A stretch of DNA of 64,000 nt from Novosphingobium resinovorum (lineage in GTDB: Bacteria; Pseudomonadota; Alphaproteobacteria; Sphingomonadales; Sphingomonadaceae), in contig NZ_CP017076.1 of the NCBI RefSeq assembly GCF_001742225.1, forward strand, positions 372,001 through 436,000. Reading direction: 5' to 3'. A program made the translations under genes and the position numbers. Below are positions 16,028 to 24,428 of this stretch, piece after piece (the first letter of the stretch is position 1; every line of letters begins with the position of its first letter). The notes under the pieces are model-generated. The model was not told the DNA's origin, searched no databases, and saw only the letters and a program-made list of their open reading frames with translations.

Positions 16028-16852
16028 ATGAGCAACTGGTTCATCACCGGCGTCAGCACCGGGCTCGGCCGCGCCATTGCGCAAGCCGCGCTGGACGCCG
16101 GGCATACCGTCGTCGGCACGGTGCGCAACGCCGATGCCGTCGCCGCCTTCGAGGCGATGGGGGAGAGGGCCATCGGCATGGTCCTCGACGTGACGGACCT
16201 CGGCGCGGTGAAGGCGGTGTTCGATGCGGCCGAGGAGCGCACCGGCGGCCTCGACGTGGTCGTGAACAACGCAGGCCTCGGCTATACCGGGGCCATCGAG
16301 GAAACGCCGATCGATGACGCGAAGGCGCTGTTCGACGTCAACGTCTGGGGGGCGCTGGCAGTGATTCAGGCGGCGCTGCCGTACCTGCGGGCGCGAAAGT
16401 CCGGCCATATCGTCAATGTCGGGTCTATCAGCGGCATGGCCTGCTGGAACGGCACCGGTATCTACGGCGCCAGCAAGTTCGCGCTCGACTGCATCGGGCG
16501 CACGCTGGCGCAGGAGGTGGGGCCGCTCGGCATCAAGGTGACCAACGTAGCTCCAGGGGGCATGCGCACCGAGTTCGCCGCCTCGCGGCTGCTGGGGGCC
16601 GAGCCCTCGATCGCCGACTATGCCGGGACTGCGCACGTCGCGCGGCAGGTACTGACCGGCCATCATGGCGAGGAACCGAGCGATCCGATGATGATTGCGC
16701 AAGCGATTGTGACGGCCATCGCCGCGCCGGAGCCGCCGCTGGTGTTGCTGCTGGGAGAGGATGCCTTGGGCTACGCCAAAGGGGAGTTCGCGATGCTCCA
16801 AGGGCAATTCGACACCTGGATGCATCTGACGACGGCAGTGGCTGCAAAATAA
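16028..16852 (+). CDS. short-chain dehydrogenase/reductase (SDR)
   Basis: The 274-residue classical SDR has TGVSTGLGRA (nucleotide-binding glycine motif, residues 7-16), NNAGLGYTG, and the catalytic Ser-Tyr-Lys set in VGSISGMACWNGTGIYGASK. It oxidises or reduces an alcohol/carbonyl with NAD(P). A GGGAG sits six bases before the ATG. The gene diverges from the RutA-like operon across a 168-base gap and may share its promoter region. The long C-terminal extension after PGGMRTEF resembles SDRs of oxidoreductase/retinol-dehydrogenase-like groups; the substrate is unknown. Confidence 0.88.
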   Translation: MSNWFITGVSTGLGRAIAQAALDAGHTVVGTVRNADAVAAFEAMGERAIGMVLDVTDLGAVKAVFDAAEERTGGLDVVVNNAGLGYTGAIEETPIDDAKALFDVNVWGALAVIQAALPYLRARKSGHIVNVGSISGMACWNGTGIYGASKFALDCIGRTLAQEVGPLGIKVTNVAPGGMRTEFAASRLLGAEPSIADYAGTAHVARQVLTGHHGEEPSDPMMIAQAIVTAIAAPEPPLVLLLGEDALGYAKGEFAMLQGQFDTWMHLTTAVAAK

Positions 16853-17134
16853 TCTCGGATGAGGGCGTTTCTGACAAACCCTTGGCATGCACATGAAACC
16901 ATGGCGATTTTGATGCTGGCGCTCGGCATATGCAGCAATGTCGAGGCAAAGTAATCTACACTAATTCGCGTTATGTGATCTGGTCGACTCTCAGCGTGCG
17001 TATTTTGATTTAATATTGATCCAGGGTTCGCGCAATAAACGAGTCGTTTTTCATGAAAATATGTAAAATTGCGTCTTGCGCGTCATATATTGCTTGTCTG
17101 AGGTCGATGTGAGACGCATTGGGAGGGTACTCCA

Positions 17135-17653
17135 ATGAACAGGCAGAAGTTTGTTGCAGCCGCTGTCGTGGGTCTTACTTTGTGCGTAGCGCCGAGTGGC
17201 GGCCGGGCAGAAACCGCGACCGATACGCTTTCCGTCATTGCGCCGCCGAGCGTCCAGAACTGGTCGGAGAACGTGTTCCGACAATTCGAGCGTAAGGTCA
17301 GGTATCCGGCTCCGATGGGCACGATGCCGGCCAGCGAAGGCATCGTCGCCGTCAAGTTCAATTGCAGCGAAGACGGCGTGCCTTCACAAGTCCAACTCTA
17401 CAAGACTTCGGGTCACGGCGACCTCGACCGCGCAACGGTGCGCGCGGTGGAGCGCATCGCCACGCTTCACCCGCTGCCGCGCGGGGTGGGGCATGACCAA
17501 CAGTATATCGTGCGCGTTCTCTTCGCCAATTCGGAGGGTTATGCGCAAAGGAACATGACCCGGCTGCGCGAGGATGCTGCCCGCAGCAATGCATGGGTCG
17601 GCCGCAGCGGGGCGACCACGGCGATGCTCGAACTCGTCCCCCCGAAAGGCTGA
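17135..17653 (+). CDS. secreted TonB C-terminal-domain protein
   Basis: The 172-residue protein has a clear signal peptide (MNRQKFVAAAVVGLTLCVAPSGGRA) and then a region resembling the TonB C-terminal domain: RKVRYPAPMGTMPASEGIVAVKFNCSEDG, then the periodic VQLYKTSGHGDLDRATVRAVER. It lacks the transmembrane anchor and proline-rich linker of true TonB, so it would be free in the periplasm after cleavage, where it might contact TonB boxes or act in envelope assembly. GGGAGG lies before the ATG. The 280 bases upstream are unusually AT-rich for this genome and contain no recognisable gene. Confidence 0.7.
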   Translation: MNRQKFVAAAVVGLTLCVAPSGGRAETATDTLSVIAPPSVQNWSENVFRQFERKVRYPAPMGTMPASEGIVAVKFNCSEDGVPSQVQLYKTSGHGDLDRATVRAVERIATLHPLPRGVGHDQQYIVRVLFANSEGYAQRNMTRLREDAARSNAWVGRSGATTAMLELVPPKG

Positions 17654-17672
17654 CGCCGCGCGCCCCCGCCTC

Positions 17673-17704
17673 GACCGTGCGCCTGCCCATGCGGGCGCAC
17701 GGTC
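17673..17704. terminator. strong hairpin between convergent genes
   Basis: GACCGTGCGCC (17673-17683) and GGCGCACGGTC (17694-17704) are perfect 11-base arms. They lie between the stops of two convergent genes. There is no T-tract, so this may be a bidirectional transcription barrier or an mRNA-stabilising end. Confidence 0.5.
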
Positions 17705-17710
17705 GCTGCT

Positions 17711-20017
17711 TCAGGCGGCGAACAGGCTTTTGCGGATCACCGCATGCACGCCCCAGTTGCCGTTGGCGACCTGGCTGATCCCGAAATCCACCCCCACCGA
17801 GAGCAGCGAGATCGCCTCGTCCTCGGTCAGATCGCGCAAGGTCATCAGGAACCGCCGCGCTTTGCGGAACGCATCGCGCATCGCGGCATCGATCGACGAT
17901 TGCTTGTAGACCTCGCTTTGTGCGTTCGCGCCCAGTTCCTTGAGGTATTCCGGGTGCGAGAAGCCCAGGATCACCCATTCGTCCTTGGTTTCGATCAGCG
18001 GATAATCGATGTCGCGGATGTACTTGCGGCTGGTCTTGGCGGGGTGGAGTATCACCTGGATCACCGCCGTCATCGAGCATTCGATGGCGGTGCCGCACAG
18101 TTCGCTGTCGCCCTGGCTGGCATGGGGATCGCCCATCGACAGCAGCCCGCCCGGCACCCCCACCGGCAGGAAGCAGCTCGATCCCGCCCCCAGCCGCCAG
18201 TTGTCGATATTGCCGCCGAAGTTGGCGGGCGGCACCGAATCGATCAGTTCCGAATGTGCGGGCGCCAGCGCGATCACGCCGAAGTGCGGGCGCACCGGGA
18301 TCGTCACGTCGCGCAGCACGTCGAAGTTGCGGGTGATGGTCTCGGGATCGACCGGCACGCCGGGATAGTCGTAGCGCTCGTGGACCACGCCCGAAGGGTC
18401 GGTCTGCGGGGTCCAGCGATAGGAGTAGACCGCCTGCGCGGTGGCGCCGCCGGGCTCGTTGTCGATCTCGTAGATCGTCACGACCTCGCGCTGCTTGGGC
18501 TCGGTCAGGAGGTCATTGTAGTGATAGCCCCAGTAGGCCGCGACGTTGGAGCCGAAGGCGCGCCCGGCGAACAGCGGGTTCTGGCTGGGGCGGTTCTCCA
18601 TGTCGAGGATGCGGACCTCGATCACGTCGCCGGGGCGGGCGCCCTCGACCGCGATCGGCCCGGTGCAGATGTGGACGCCGAAACCCTCGCCGGGGCCGCG
18701 ACCCAGGGCCGAGGCGTCGAACGGCCCGGCGCCGCGCCGTTCCACCGCCTTGCCGTCGGTGGTCCAGTGGAACACCGCCTCGGCGCCCGCATCGCCCTCG
18801 ATCATGCGCTCGGCATCGTCGTTGGCGTGGTGGGTCAGCGTTTCGATCGTGACGTAGTCGCCCGAGCGGACTTCGAGCGCGGGTTGCAGCGAGCGGCTGA
18901 AATAGCCCCAGTGGATAGTGTCGGGCCGCGCGGGCAGAAAGTGGTGGCGGCGCGATCTTGCGGCATCGTCGAGGCTGGGTAGTCCGCTGAGGACGCTGGG
19001 CGGCTCGCGGTTGTCCATGCGCACGTCGCGCGCTTTTTCGGGCCGTCCGCGGCGCGGAGTTTCGGCCGCGCTCGTCGCGATCTCGGGGGACTTGCGATAC
19101 TCGCGCGGGCTCATCCCGTACTGCTCGCGGAAGGCGCGGGAGAACGAGGCGCTGTCGTTGAAGCCCCACTGGAACAGGATTTCCGAGATCGAGCGCTGCG
19201 CATGGAGCGGGCTGCCGAGATCGAGGCGGCAGCGCTCCAGCCTGCGCAGCTTCACGTAATGGCCGAAGCTTTCGCCGTGGCTCTCGAACAGCTTCTGCAG
19301 GTAGCGCGGCGAGATGTTGTGCTCGGCGGCGATCTGGTGGGTGTTGAGGTTGGGGTCGGACAGCCGCATCTCGATCGACTGGAACACCCGCTCCAGGATC
19401 GCCGCGCGCCCGCCCGCCGCGCCGCCCAATTGCTTGGCGGGCGCGCGGTCGAGCAGGGTGGCGGCGATCATCTCGGGCAGGGCCAGTTCGACCGGGCGGA
19501 TCTGGTCGTCTGATATGTCGAGGATGGTGTCGGCCACGGTGCGCAGCAGGCTCGACATCATGCGACCCACGGCGGTGTCGGCGATGAGGTCGCTGATCTC
19601 GGTCGGCAGCTGCGAGCGGGATTTGAGCGCGGGCAGGCTGTGCGGCACCTTGACGATGAGCAGGCGGAAATCGCCTTCCATGGCGATGCGGCAGCGGGTG
19701 TCGCCGCCGCCGTAGACCATGTCGCCCTCGCCGATTTCCACTTCGCGGTCTCCGCTGCTGGCGGCAATGCGCCCTTCGAGCAGGAGGACGAGCCAGAAAC
19801 AGCGCGCCTCCTGCCGGAAGTCGAGGGTCATCGCCTGCGCGGTGCCGGTGCAGCGGACGAACTGGATCTTCTGCCCGCTGGTGAAGCTGACGAGGTCTCC
19901 GTAGATGTCCTCGTTCTCGGATTCCAGTTCCAGCGACACGCGCTGCAATGCGAAACGCCACGCCTGCAATCGCTGGTCGTGGGGATAAGCATTGGTGGTC
20001 AAGCGCACGCCGGTCAT
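17711..20017 (-). CDS. AraC-family regulator fused to acetamidase/formamidase
   Basis: The 768-residue protein joins two usually separate families in one uninterrupted frame. Residues 1-190 look like the AraC-binding-like sensor domain of FeaR-type regulators. Residues 205-308 form the double HTH (NTHQIAAEHNISPRYLQKLFESHG, FQWGFNDSASFSRAFREQYGMSPREYR). A 45-residue charged linker follows, then an FmdA/AmdA amidase from about 358 to the end, keeping HWGYFS, GGNIDNWRLGAGS and GDPHASQGDSELCGTAIE. The amidase half aligns along its length with the stand-alone enzyme at 22202. The internal Met334 (ATG at 19018) lacks a visible ribosome binding site. The protein may sense an amide, hydrolyse it and control neighbouring genes. 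Confidence 0.85.
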   Translation of the reverse strand: MTGVRLTTNAYPHDQRLQAWRFALQRVSLELESENEDIYGDLVSFTSGQKIQFVRCTGTAQAMTLDFRQEARCFWLVLLLEGRIAASSGDREVEIGEGDMVYGGGDTRCRIAMEGDFRLLIVKVPHSLPALKSRSQLPTEISDLIADTAVGRMMSSLLRTVADTILDISDDQIRPVELALPEMIAATLLDRAPAKQLGGAAGGRAAILERVFQSIEMRLSDPNLNTHQIAAEHNISPRYLQKLFESHGESFGHYVKLRRLERCRLDLGSPLHAQRSISEILFQWGFNDSASFSRAFREQYGMSPREYRKSPEIATSAAETPRRGRPEKARDVRMDNREPPSVLSGLPSLDDAARSRRHHFLPARPDTIHWGYFSRSLQPALEVRSGDYVTIETLTHHANDDAERMIEGDAGAEAVFHWTTDGKAVERRGAGPFDASALGRGPGEGFGVHICTGPIAVEGARPGDVIEVRILDMENRPSQNPLFAGRAFGSNVAAYWGYHYNDLLTEPKQREVVTIYEIDNEPGGATAQAVYSYRWTPQTDPSGVVHERYDYPGVPVDPETITRNFDVLRDVTIPVRPHFGVIALAPAHSELIDSVPPANFGGNIDNWRLGAGSSCFLPVGVPGGLLSMGDPHASQGDSELCGTAIECSMTAVIQVILHPAKTSRKYIRDIDYPLIETKDEWVILGFSHPEYLKELGANAQSEVYKQSSIDAAMRDAFRKARRFLMTLRDLTEDEAISLLSVGVDFGISQVANGNWGVHAVIRKSLFAA

Positions 20018-20057
20018 GCCGGAATTATCCTTGTTGTGTAACCCTGTAGGGGGCAGC

Positions 20058-21260
20058 CTAACTCACTGTTTCCAATCCCGCCAGACGCTTGTGTGCAGCG
20101 CGGTAACGGTGGACCAGCCACTTGTTGAACTGGCCCTGCGCACCTTCCTGCCACGAATAGCGGCCGCGCGGGGCGAAGCGCGAGCGCAGGCCCTTCTGCA
20201 CCAGTTCGTCGACGTGGAAATCCTGCGCGATGATGTGTGCGGTGGCGCGCATGTTCATGTCGAGCTTGTGGTCGAACGTAGGGTCCTTCATCGCGCCGGG
20301 GGCGAACAGCAGGCCGGTGTCCATTTCCAGCGATTCCGGGCCGTCGGGCCGCAGGATCAGGTAGATCACCATGTCGCTCATCATGATGAGGCTGAGCGAG
20401 GGCGGCACGTTGGCGAAGGTCATCCGGTTGCGCATTTCATCCGAAAGGCCCGGGAAGATCGGCAGCACCGCGCGCTGCGTGGCGTTGAAGCTGGCGTCGG
20501 GGTGGAGCGTGCCGTTGAAGCGCAGGAACCCGGCGTCCTCGGGTTCGGAATGCGGGAACTCGGCCTTGCCGGACGGCACGAAGTCATGCAGCGGCCCGGC
20601 GTGGAGACGGCTGGCGTGGTAACCGTCGTTGTTGTTCTCGAACATCACCTTCCAGTTCCACGGGAGCCTGGCGCCCTCATCGGGCTTCGGACCCTCGGCA
20701 GAGGCGAGGTCGTAGCCCGCGATCGCCTCGGCCACCCCGATCAGGCGGGGGGCGAGGGGCGCGGCGTTCTCGTCGAAGTTGATGAAGACGAAGCCGTTCC
20801 AGATCTCGACCGCGAAGCGCGGCAGGCTGTTCGCCTTGCGGTCGAAATTGCAGGTCTTGTTCATCGCCGGGGCCGCCACCAGCGTGCCGTCGAGCGAGTA
20901 GCTCCAGTGGTGGTAGGGACACAGGAACCCGCGTGCGTTGCCGCTGCCCTCGGCCACCAGCATCGCGCGGTGCTGGCACACCGCCGACATCGCCCGCACC
21001 TGCCCTTCGAGGGTGCGCGAGACGATGATCGGCTCGTTGATGGTGCGGGTGGTGAAGTAATCGCCCGGCTTCGGGATCCAGTCCTCGCGCCCGACGCACT
21101 GCCACTCGGCGTAATAGAGCGCGTCCTTCTCGAATTCGTAGAAGTCTTGAGAGGTGTAGCACGAGGGCGGCAGCGTGACCGCGTCCTCGAGGTTCACGGC
21201 CGAGGCGGAGAGGGATTCGATGAAGTCGTCCGTCATGGTTGGCGCGGGCATGGTGACCAT
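20058..21260 (-). CDS. Rieske-type aromatic-ring hydroxylating oxygenase, alpha subunit
   Basis: The 400-residue oxygenase has the [2Fe-2S] Rieske motif C95-x-H97...C114-x2-H117 (CQHRAM, CPYHHW) and the mononuclear iron site D212-x2-H215-x4-H220 (NNDGYHASRLH). It would hydroxylate or demethylate an aromatic or betaine-like substrate using electrons from a reductase. No beta subunit, ferredoxin or reductase gene is nearby, so it depends on partners encoded elsewhere. Starts at 21260, 21251 or 21236 are possible; AGGATGG before the second ATG favours 21251. It runs just upstream of the AraC-amidase fusion on the same strand (40-base gap) and is probably co-transcribed with it. Confidence 0.88.
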   Translation of the reverse strand: MVTMPAPTMTDDFIESLSASAVNLEDAVTLPPSCYTSQDFYEFEKDALYYAEWQCVGREDWIPKPGDYFTTRTINEPIIVSRTLEGQVRAMSAVCQHRAMLVAEGSGNARGFLCPYHHWSYSLDGTLVAAPAMNKTCNFDRKANSLPRFAVEIWNGFVFINFDENAAPLAPRLIGVAEAIAGYDLASAEGPKPDEGARLPWNWKVMFENNNDGYHASRLHAGPLHDFVPSGKAEFPHSEPEDAGFLRFNGTLHPDASFNATQRAVLPIFPGLSDEMRNRMTFANVPPSLSLIMMSDMVIYLILRPDGPESLEMDTGLLFAPGAMKDPTFDHKLDMNMRATAHIIAQDFHVDELVQKGLRSRFAPRGRYSWQEGAQGQFNKWLVHRYRAAHKRLAGLETVS

Positions 21261-21360
21261 CCTGAGTGCTGTTATGGGTACGCTAGGTGCCGTTGAGTGC
21301 CGTCAGGTGCATTTGTGCATGCGGCACCTGCGAAGGCAATATTGCATTTGCGAGAAAGGC
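21261..21360. promoter_or_regulatory. promoter region of the Rieske/AraC-amidase operon
   Basis: The 100-base gap carries AGGTGCC (near 21287) and its inverse GGCACCT (near 21324), plus repeated GTGCCGT words and TGCAT-TTG-TGCATG. Such clustered short repeats suit a regulator site, possibly for the AraC fusion protein encoded downstream. Confidence 0.35.
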
Positions 21361-21846
21361 TTACTCGTGGGTGTAATCGTCTGGAATCCTGGGAGGATCT
21401 CCGGCCTTGCCCCAGAGCAGGATCTCGTTGCCCCAGGGATCGCGGAAGCAGTGGTTGAGGCCGTTGAAAGTACCCCAGAAGTGGTTGCGCCACAGCACCG
21501 TGGCACCGCGCTCCTCGGCGGCGGAAAGGATGCGTTCGGGGGTGTCGTCGTCGCTGATGAGCACCCAGATGCGCGGTTTCCGGCCCTCCTTGGCGATTTC
21601 GCGCGGGGCGATGCCTTCGGCGTCCGGGTGCGGGCGGGCGTTGGCGGGGTCGAAGATGCCGACATGCAGGTTGCCGATCTGGCTGTCGGTGCCGTCGGGA
21701 TTGGGGAACATGCCGCCCGGCACCATGCGGTGATAGACGCCCTCGGGCTTATGATCGTCGCGCCAGCCGAAGACTTCGGCGTAGAAGCGCCCGGCGGCGG
21801 CCGGATCGTCGGCGGGCAGGTCTACGAAGATGAGCGTGTTGGGCAT
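21361..21846 (-). CDS. VOC-family (glyoxalase-like) protein
   Basis: The 161-residue protein is of the vicinal oxygen chelate superfamily. Two beta-alpha-beta-beta-beta units are suggested by IFVDLPADDPAAAGRFYAEVFGW at the N-terminus and FNGLNHCFRDPWGNEILLWG at the C-terminus. Such proteins are glyoxalases, ring-cleavage dioxygenases or antibiotic-binding proteins. Here the aromatic-degradation neighbours make an isomerase or dioxygenase accessory role plausible, but only the fold is secure. It lies on the same strand as, and just upstream of, the Rieske oxygenase gene. Confidence 0.8.
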   Translation of the reverse strand: MPNTLIFVDLPADDPAAAGRFYAEVFGWRDDHKPEGVYHRMVPGGMFPNPDGTDSQIGNLHVGIFDPANARPHPDAEGIAPREIAKEGRKPRIWVLISDDDTPERILSAAEERGATVLWRNHFWGTFNGLNHCFRDPWGNEILLWGKAGDPPRIPDDYTHE

Positions 21847-21960
21847 GGGGTTTGGGCTTCCTTCTCGTGTGCCTCACGGTCTGCGCCAGATGCGCGCGCG
21901 GCTCTTGGCGGCAAGCGTCCGGTTTGTTGACGCGAGGTGGGCGGGCGTGTGGCGCGGGGG

Positions 21961-22069
21961 CTTCGACAGGCTCAGCCTGAGCGGAATTGGAGGTTTCCTC
22001 CGAATTCACTCTCCCGGAGCGGAGTCGGGAGGCTTACCCCCAACCCCGCTCACCCTGAGCTTGTCGAAG
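21961..22069. repeat. long inverted repeat, family B (CTTCGACA-GCTCAG type), copy 1
   Basis: The arms CTTCGACAGGCTCAGCC... (21961-21984) and its near-complement ending GAGCTTGTCGAAG (22046-22069) face each other across a spacer that itself contains hairpins such as GGAGGTTTCCTCC and CTCCCGGAGCGGAGTCGGGAG. The same arms recur at 59603-59702. It lies in the promoter gap between the VOC gene and the stand-alone amidase. Confidence 0.8.
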
Positions 22070-22201
22070 GGGCAGGCGCGGCCTCTCGCAGCCCCCGCAG
22101 TTCACCGCGCTGCCAACTACCAGTGCGCTGACGGCCAAGACCCTTTTCGTCCCTCGGGAGAGAGTGAAGCGGTCGATCCTCCACTCTACAAAGGACACTG
22201 C

Positions 22202-23293
22202 ATGGCTTCGGTCACCACTCTGACATCGGCGAAGGCGGACACGCGGCCCTCGGCGATCTGGCATCTCAAGGCCACGCCGGAGACGATCCACTGGGGCTAC
22301 TTCTCGCCCGAGATCAAGCCGGCGCTCAGGATCAAAAGTGGCGATCTGGTGCAGGCCGAGGCGATCACGCACCATGCAGGCGATGCGCCCGAACTGATGT
22401 TCGACGAAGGCGTGGAGCGCATCTTCCGCGAGGTCGATCCCGCCAGCCGCGCGCCCGGCGTCCACATCATGACAGGCCCGATCTACATCGAGGACGCCGA
22501 GCCGGGCGACATGATCGAGGTGCGCTATCTGCAGATGACGCCGCGCAACAACTACGGCTCCAACCTCGCGGCGAACTGGGGGCATCTGTATGAGGAGTTC
22601 GGCAGGAAGGAGCGGGTGACGATCTACGAGCTGGACCCCAGCGCGAACACCGCCCACGCCCTTTATGCCTACGATTTCCCGGGCGAATACCTCGTCCCCG
22701 GCACCATCACCAACTGCCCGGTGTGCGACCGGCACCCGGCGCTGCCCGGCATCACCATCCCCGCCCGTCCGCATCTGGGCACGGCGGGCGTGGCGCCGGC
22801 GGTGGATGCGCCGGTCTCGACCATCCCGCCGGGGCTGCATGGCGGCAACATCGACAACTGGCGCATCGGCGCGGGCTCGACGATGTTCTACAAGTGCCAG
22901 GTCAAGGGCGGGCTGTTCTCGATCGGCGACCCCCACGTCAGCCAGGGTGACGGCGAAATCAGTGGCACCGCGATCGAGGCGTCGCTCGACTGCCTGTTCC
23001 AGATCATCCTGCGCAAGGACTTTTCCTTCCCATCTCCATTGCTGGAGACGCCCGAGAACTGGATCGTCCACGGCTTCGGCGAGGATCTCGACCAGGCGAT
23101 GAAGAACTGTTCGATGGACATGCTCCACCTGCTCCACGAACAGCAGGGGCTGAGCAAGGAGGACGCCTATTCGCTGATGAGCGTGGCGGCCGATTTCGGC
23201 GTGACGCAAGTGGTGGACGGCACGCTGGGCGTCCACGCACGCATCGAGCGGCGCATCTTCCCGGGCAAGGGCACCGTCATCGACCCGACCTGA
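22202..23293 (+). CDS. acetamidase/formamidase (FmdA/AmdA family), stand-alone
   Basis: The 363-residue cytoplasmic amidase is of the acetamidase/formamidase family that hydrolyses short amides to acid plus ammonia. The conserved stretches TIHWGYFS, GVHIMTGPI, GGNIDNWRIGAGS and GDPHVSQGDGEISGTAIE match the amidase half of the fusion protein at 17711. Here no regulatory domain is attached. AAAGGA precedes the ATG at 22202; upstream codons in the same frame cross a palindromic repeat and are non-coding. A strong terminator follows about 115 bases after the stop, so the gene is probably transcribed alone. Confidence 0.9.
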   Translation: MASVTTLTSAKADTRPSAIWHLKATPETIHWGYFSPEIKPALRIKSGDLVQAEAITHHAGDAPELMFDEGVERIFREVDPASRAPGVHIMTGPIYIEDAEPGDMIEVRYLQMTPRNNYGSNLAANWGHLYEEFGRKERVTIYELDPSANTAHALYAYDFPGEYLVPGTITNCPVCDRHPALPGITIPARPHLGTAGVAPAVDAPVSTIPPGLHGGNIDNWRIGAGSTMFYKCQVKGGLFSIGDPHVSQGDGEISGTAIEASLDCLFQIILRKDFSFPSPLLETPENWIVHGFGEDLDQAMKNCSMDMLHLLHEQQGLSKEDAYSLMSVAADFGVTQVVDGTLGVHARIERRIFPGKGTVIDPT

Positions 23294-23406
23294 AGATACG
23301 TGGCCAAGGACTCTGAAATACTACGAAATTGTTCCGTTGCCTTTCGGCTCCATCGGGGTATCCGACCGAGGCGACCCGAAGGACGGAACTTATCCGCCTT
23401 TCAGCC

Positions 23407-23443
23407 TGACCCGGGGCCTTATCGGCCACCGGGTCATTTTTTT
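23407..23443 (+). terminator. rho-independent terminator after the amidase
   Basis: TGACCCGG (23407-23414) pairs with CCGGGTCA (23429-23436), with an inner GGCC/GGCC stem, followed by seven T residues. It separates the amidase from the downstream regulator. Confidence 0.92.
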
Positions 23444-23549
23444 GCCATCGCTGCTTGAACGGCTACGAAAATCCGTAAAATCCACTAGCTTATCGTTAAC
23501 GAAGCCTCGCCGCGGCTTCGTCGGGGGCTGTTGCGGCGACGAGGGGCTG

Positions 23550-24425
23550 ATGGACACGAACTGGAGGGCCGGTAGTGCCGGCGATACGCATATCTCGATC
23601 GCGCAAGTACGCGCGCATCCGCGCTTCGAGGATGCCAAGGTGCTGCTCATCGACGGGCTGGCAGGCCTTTACATTGACGACGCTCGGCTGCGCACGCTTA
23701 TCGAATACGAGAAGGGGGTTACGTTCATGCTGATCGCCTCGCTCGACGCGCTGCGCGATCCCGACGATCCGGCGGGCGGTGTATCGATGCAGGTGCTGAA
23801 CGAAGTGCTGCCCAACATGGGTATAGCACCCGGCAGGCGGATCGCCGATCTCGTTGCCAACTTGCGCCGGGACCTGCTGCTGAATGTCGTGCCTGACCCC
23901 AGGGATCGCCGAGCCCGGCTGCTGCGCGCCACCGAGCGCGGGGTCGCGGCCGATTGCGAATGGCTGGGGGTATTCCACGCACCGCTCGCGCTGCTGCGTC
24001 CGGAGGTCGATTACCGTCCGGTGCTGGAACGACGGACAAGTTACCAGAAGGCCTTCCGCATCGCCGGGCTAAGAACGCTCGAGATCGCCAACGAGATCAT
24101 GAGCGCCAACCCGCCGATGGACTATTTCGTGCAGGAGGCAGTGGGCTTTCGGGTGCTGATGATCCTGATGCAGTCCGTACGCGGCAATCCGGACAATCGC
24201 ACGGCGCCGGGCTTCTATTCGCGGGCCGGCGGGCAGGGCGGTGTCTCGCGCACCCATGTCCGCAACGTGCTCAAGGGTGCGGCGGAGCGTGGTTTCGTCA
24301 CGCTGTCCGAGCGGCCGGGGGACTATGTGGAACTGTCCCAGACCCTCATCGACGCTTTCGACCGATGGGTGGGGGAGAGCCTGTCGTCGATCGATCGGGT
24401 CCGTACGCTCAGCGGGCATCCCTGA
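23550..24425 (+). CDS. winged-helix transcriptional regulator (MarR-like C-terminus)
   Basis: The 291-residue protein has a DNA-binding winged helix that seems to sit at the C-terminus: VSRTHVRNVLKGAAERGFVTLSERPGDYVEL reads as recognition helix plus wing. The N-terminal 200 residues contain a MarR-like helical region (RRIADLVANLRRDLLL, LRTLEIANEIMS) of no named family. GAGGGG precedes the ATG at 23550; longer frames would run through the amidase terminator, which argues against them. It probably regulates the surrounding catabolic genes. It converges with the MFS gene at 24429, with only three bases between stops. Confidence 0.7.
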   Translation: MDTNWRAGSAGDTHISIAQVRAHPRFEDAKVLLIDGLAGLYIDDARLRTLIEYEKGVTFMLIASLDALRDPDDPAGGVSMQVLNEVLPNMGIAPGRRIADLVANLRRDLLLNVVPDPRDRRARLLRATERGVAADCEWLGVFHAPLALLRPEVDYRPVLERRTSYQKAFRIAGLRTLEIANEIMSANPPMDYFVQEAVGFRVLMILMQSVRGNPDNRTAPGFYSRAGGQGGVSRTHVRNVLKGAAERGFVTLSERPGDYVELSQTLIDAFDRWVGESLSSIDRVRTLSGHP

Positions 24426-24428
24426 GCA

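Noticed and set aside
15860..16894. Long N-terminal extension of the RutA-like gene
   Set aside because: It runs antisense through the SDR gene, and a good ribosome binding site marks the start at 15859.
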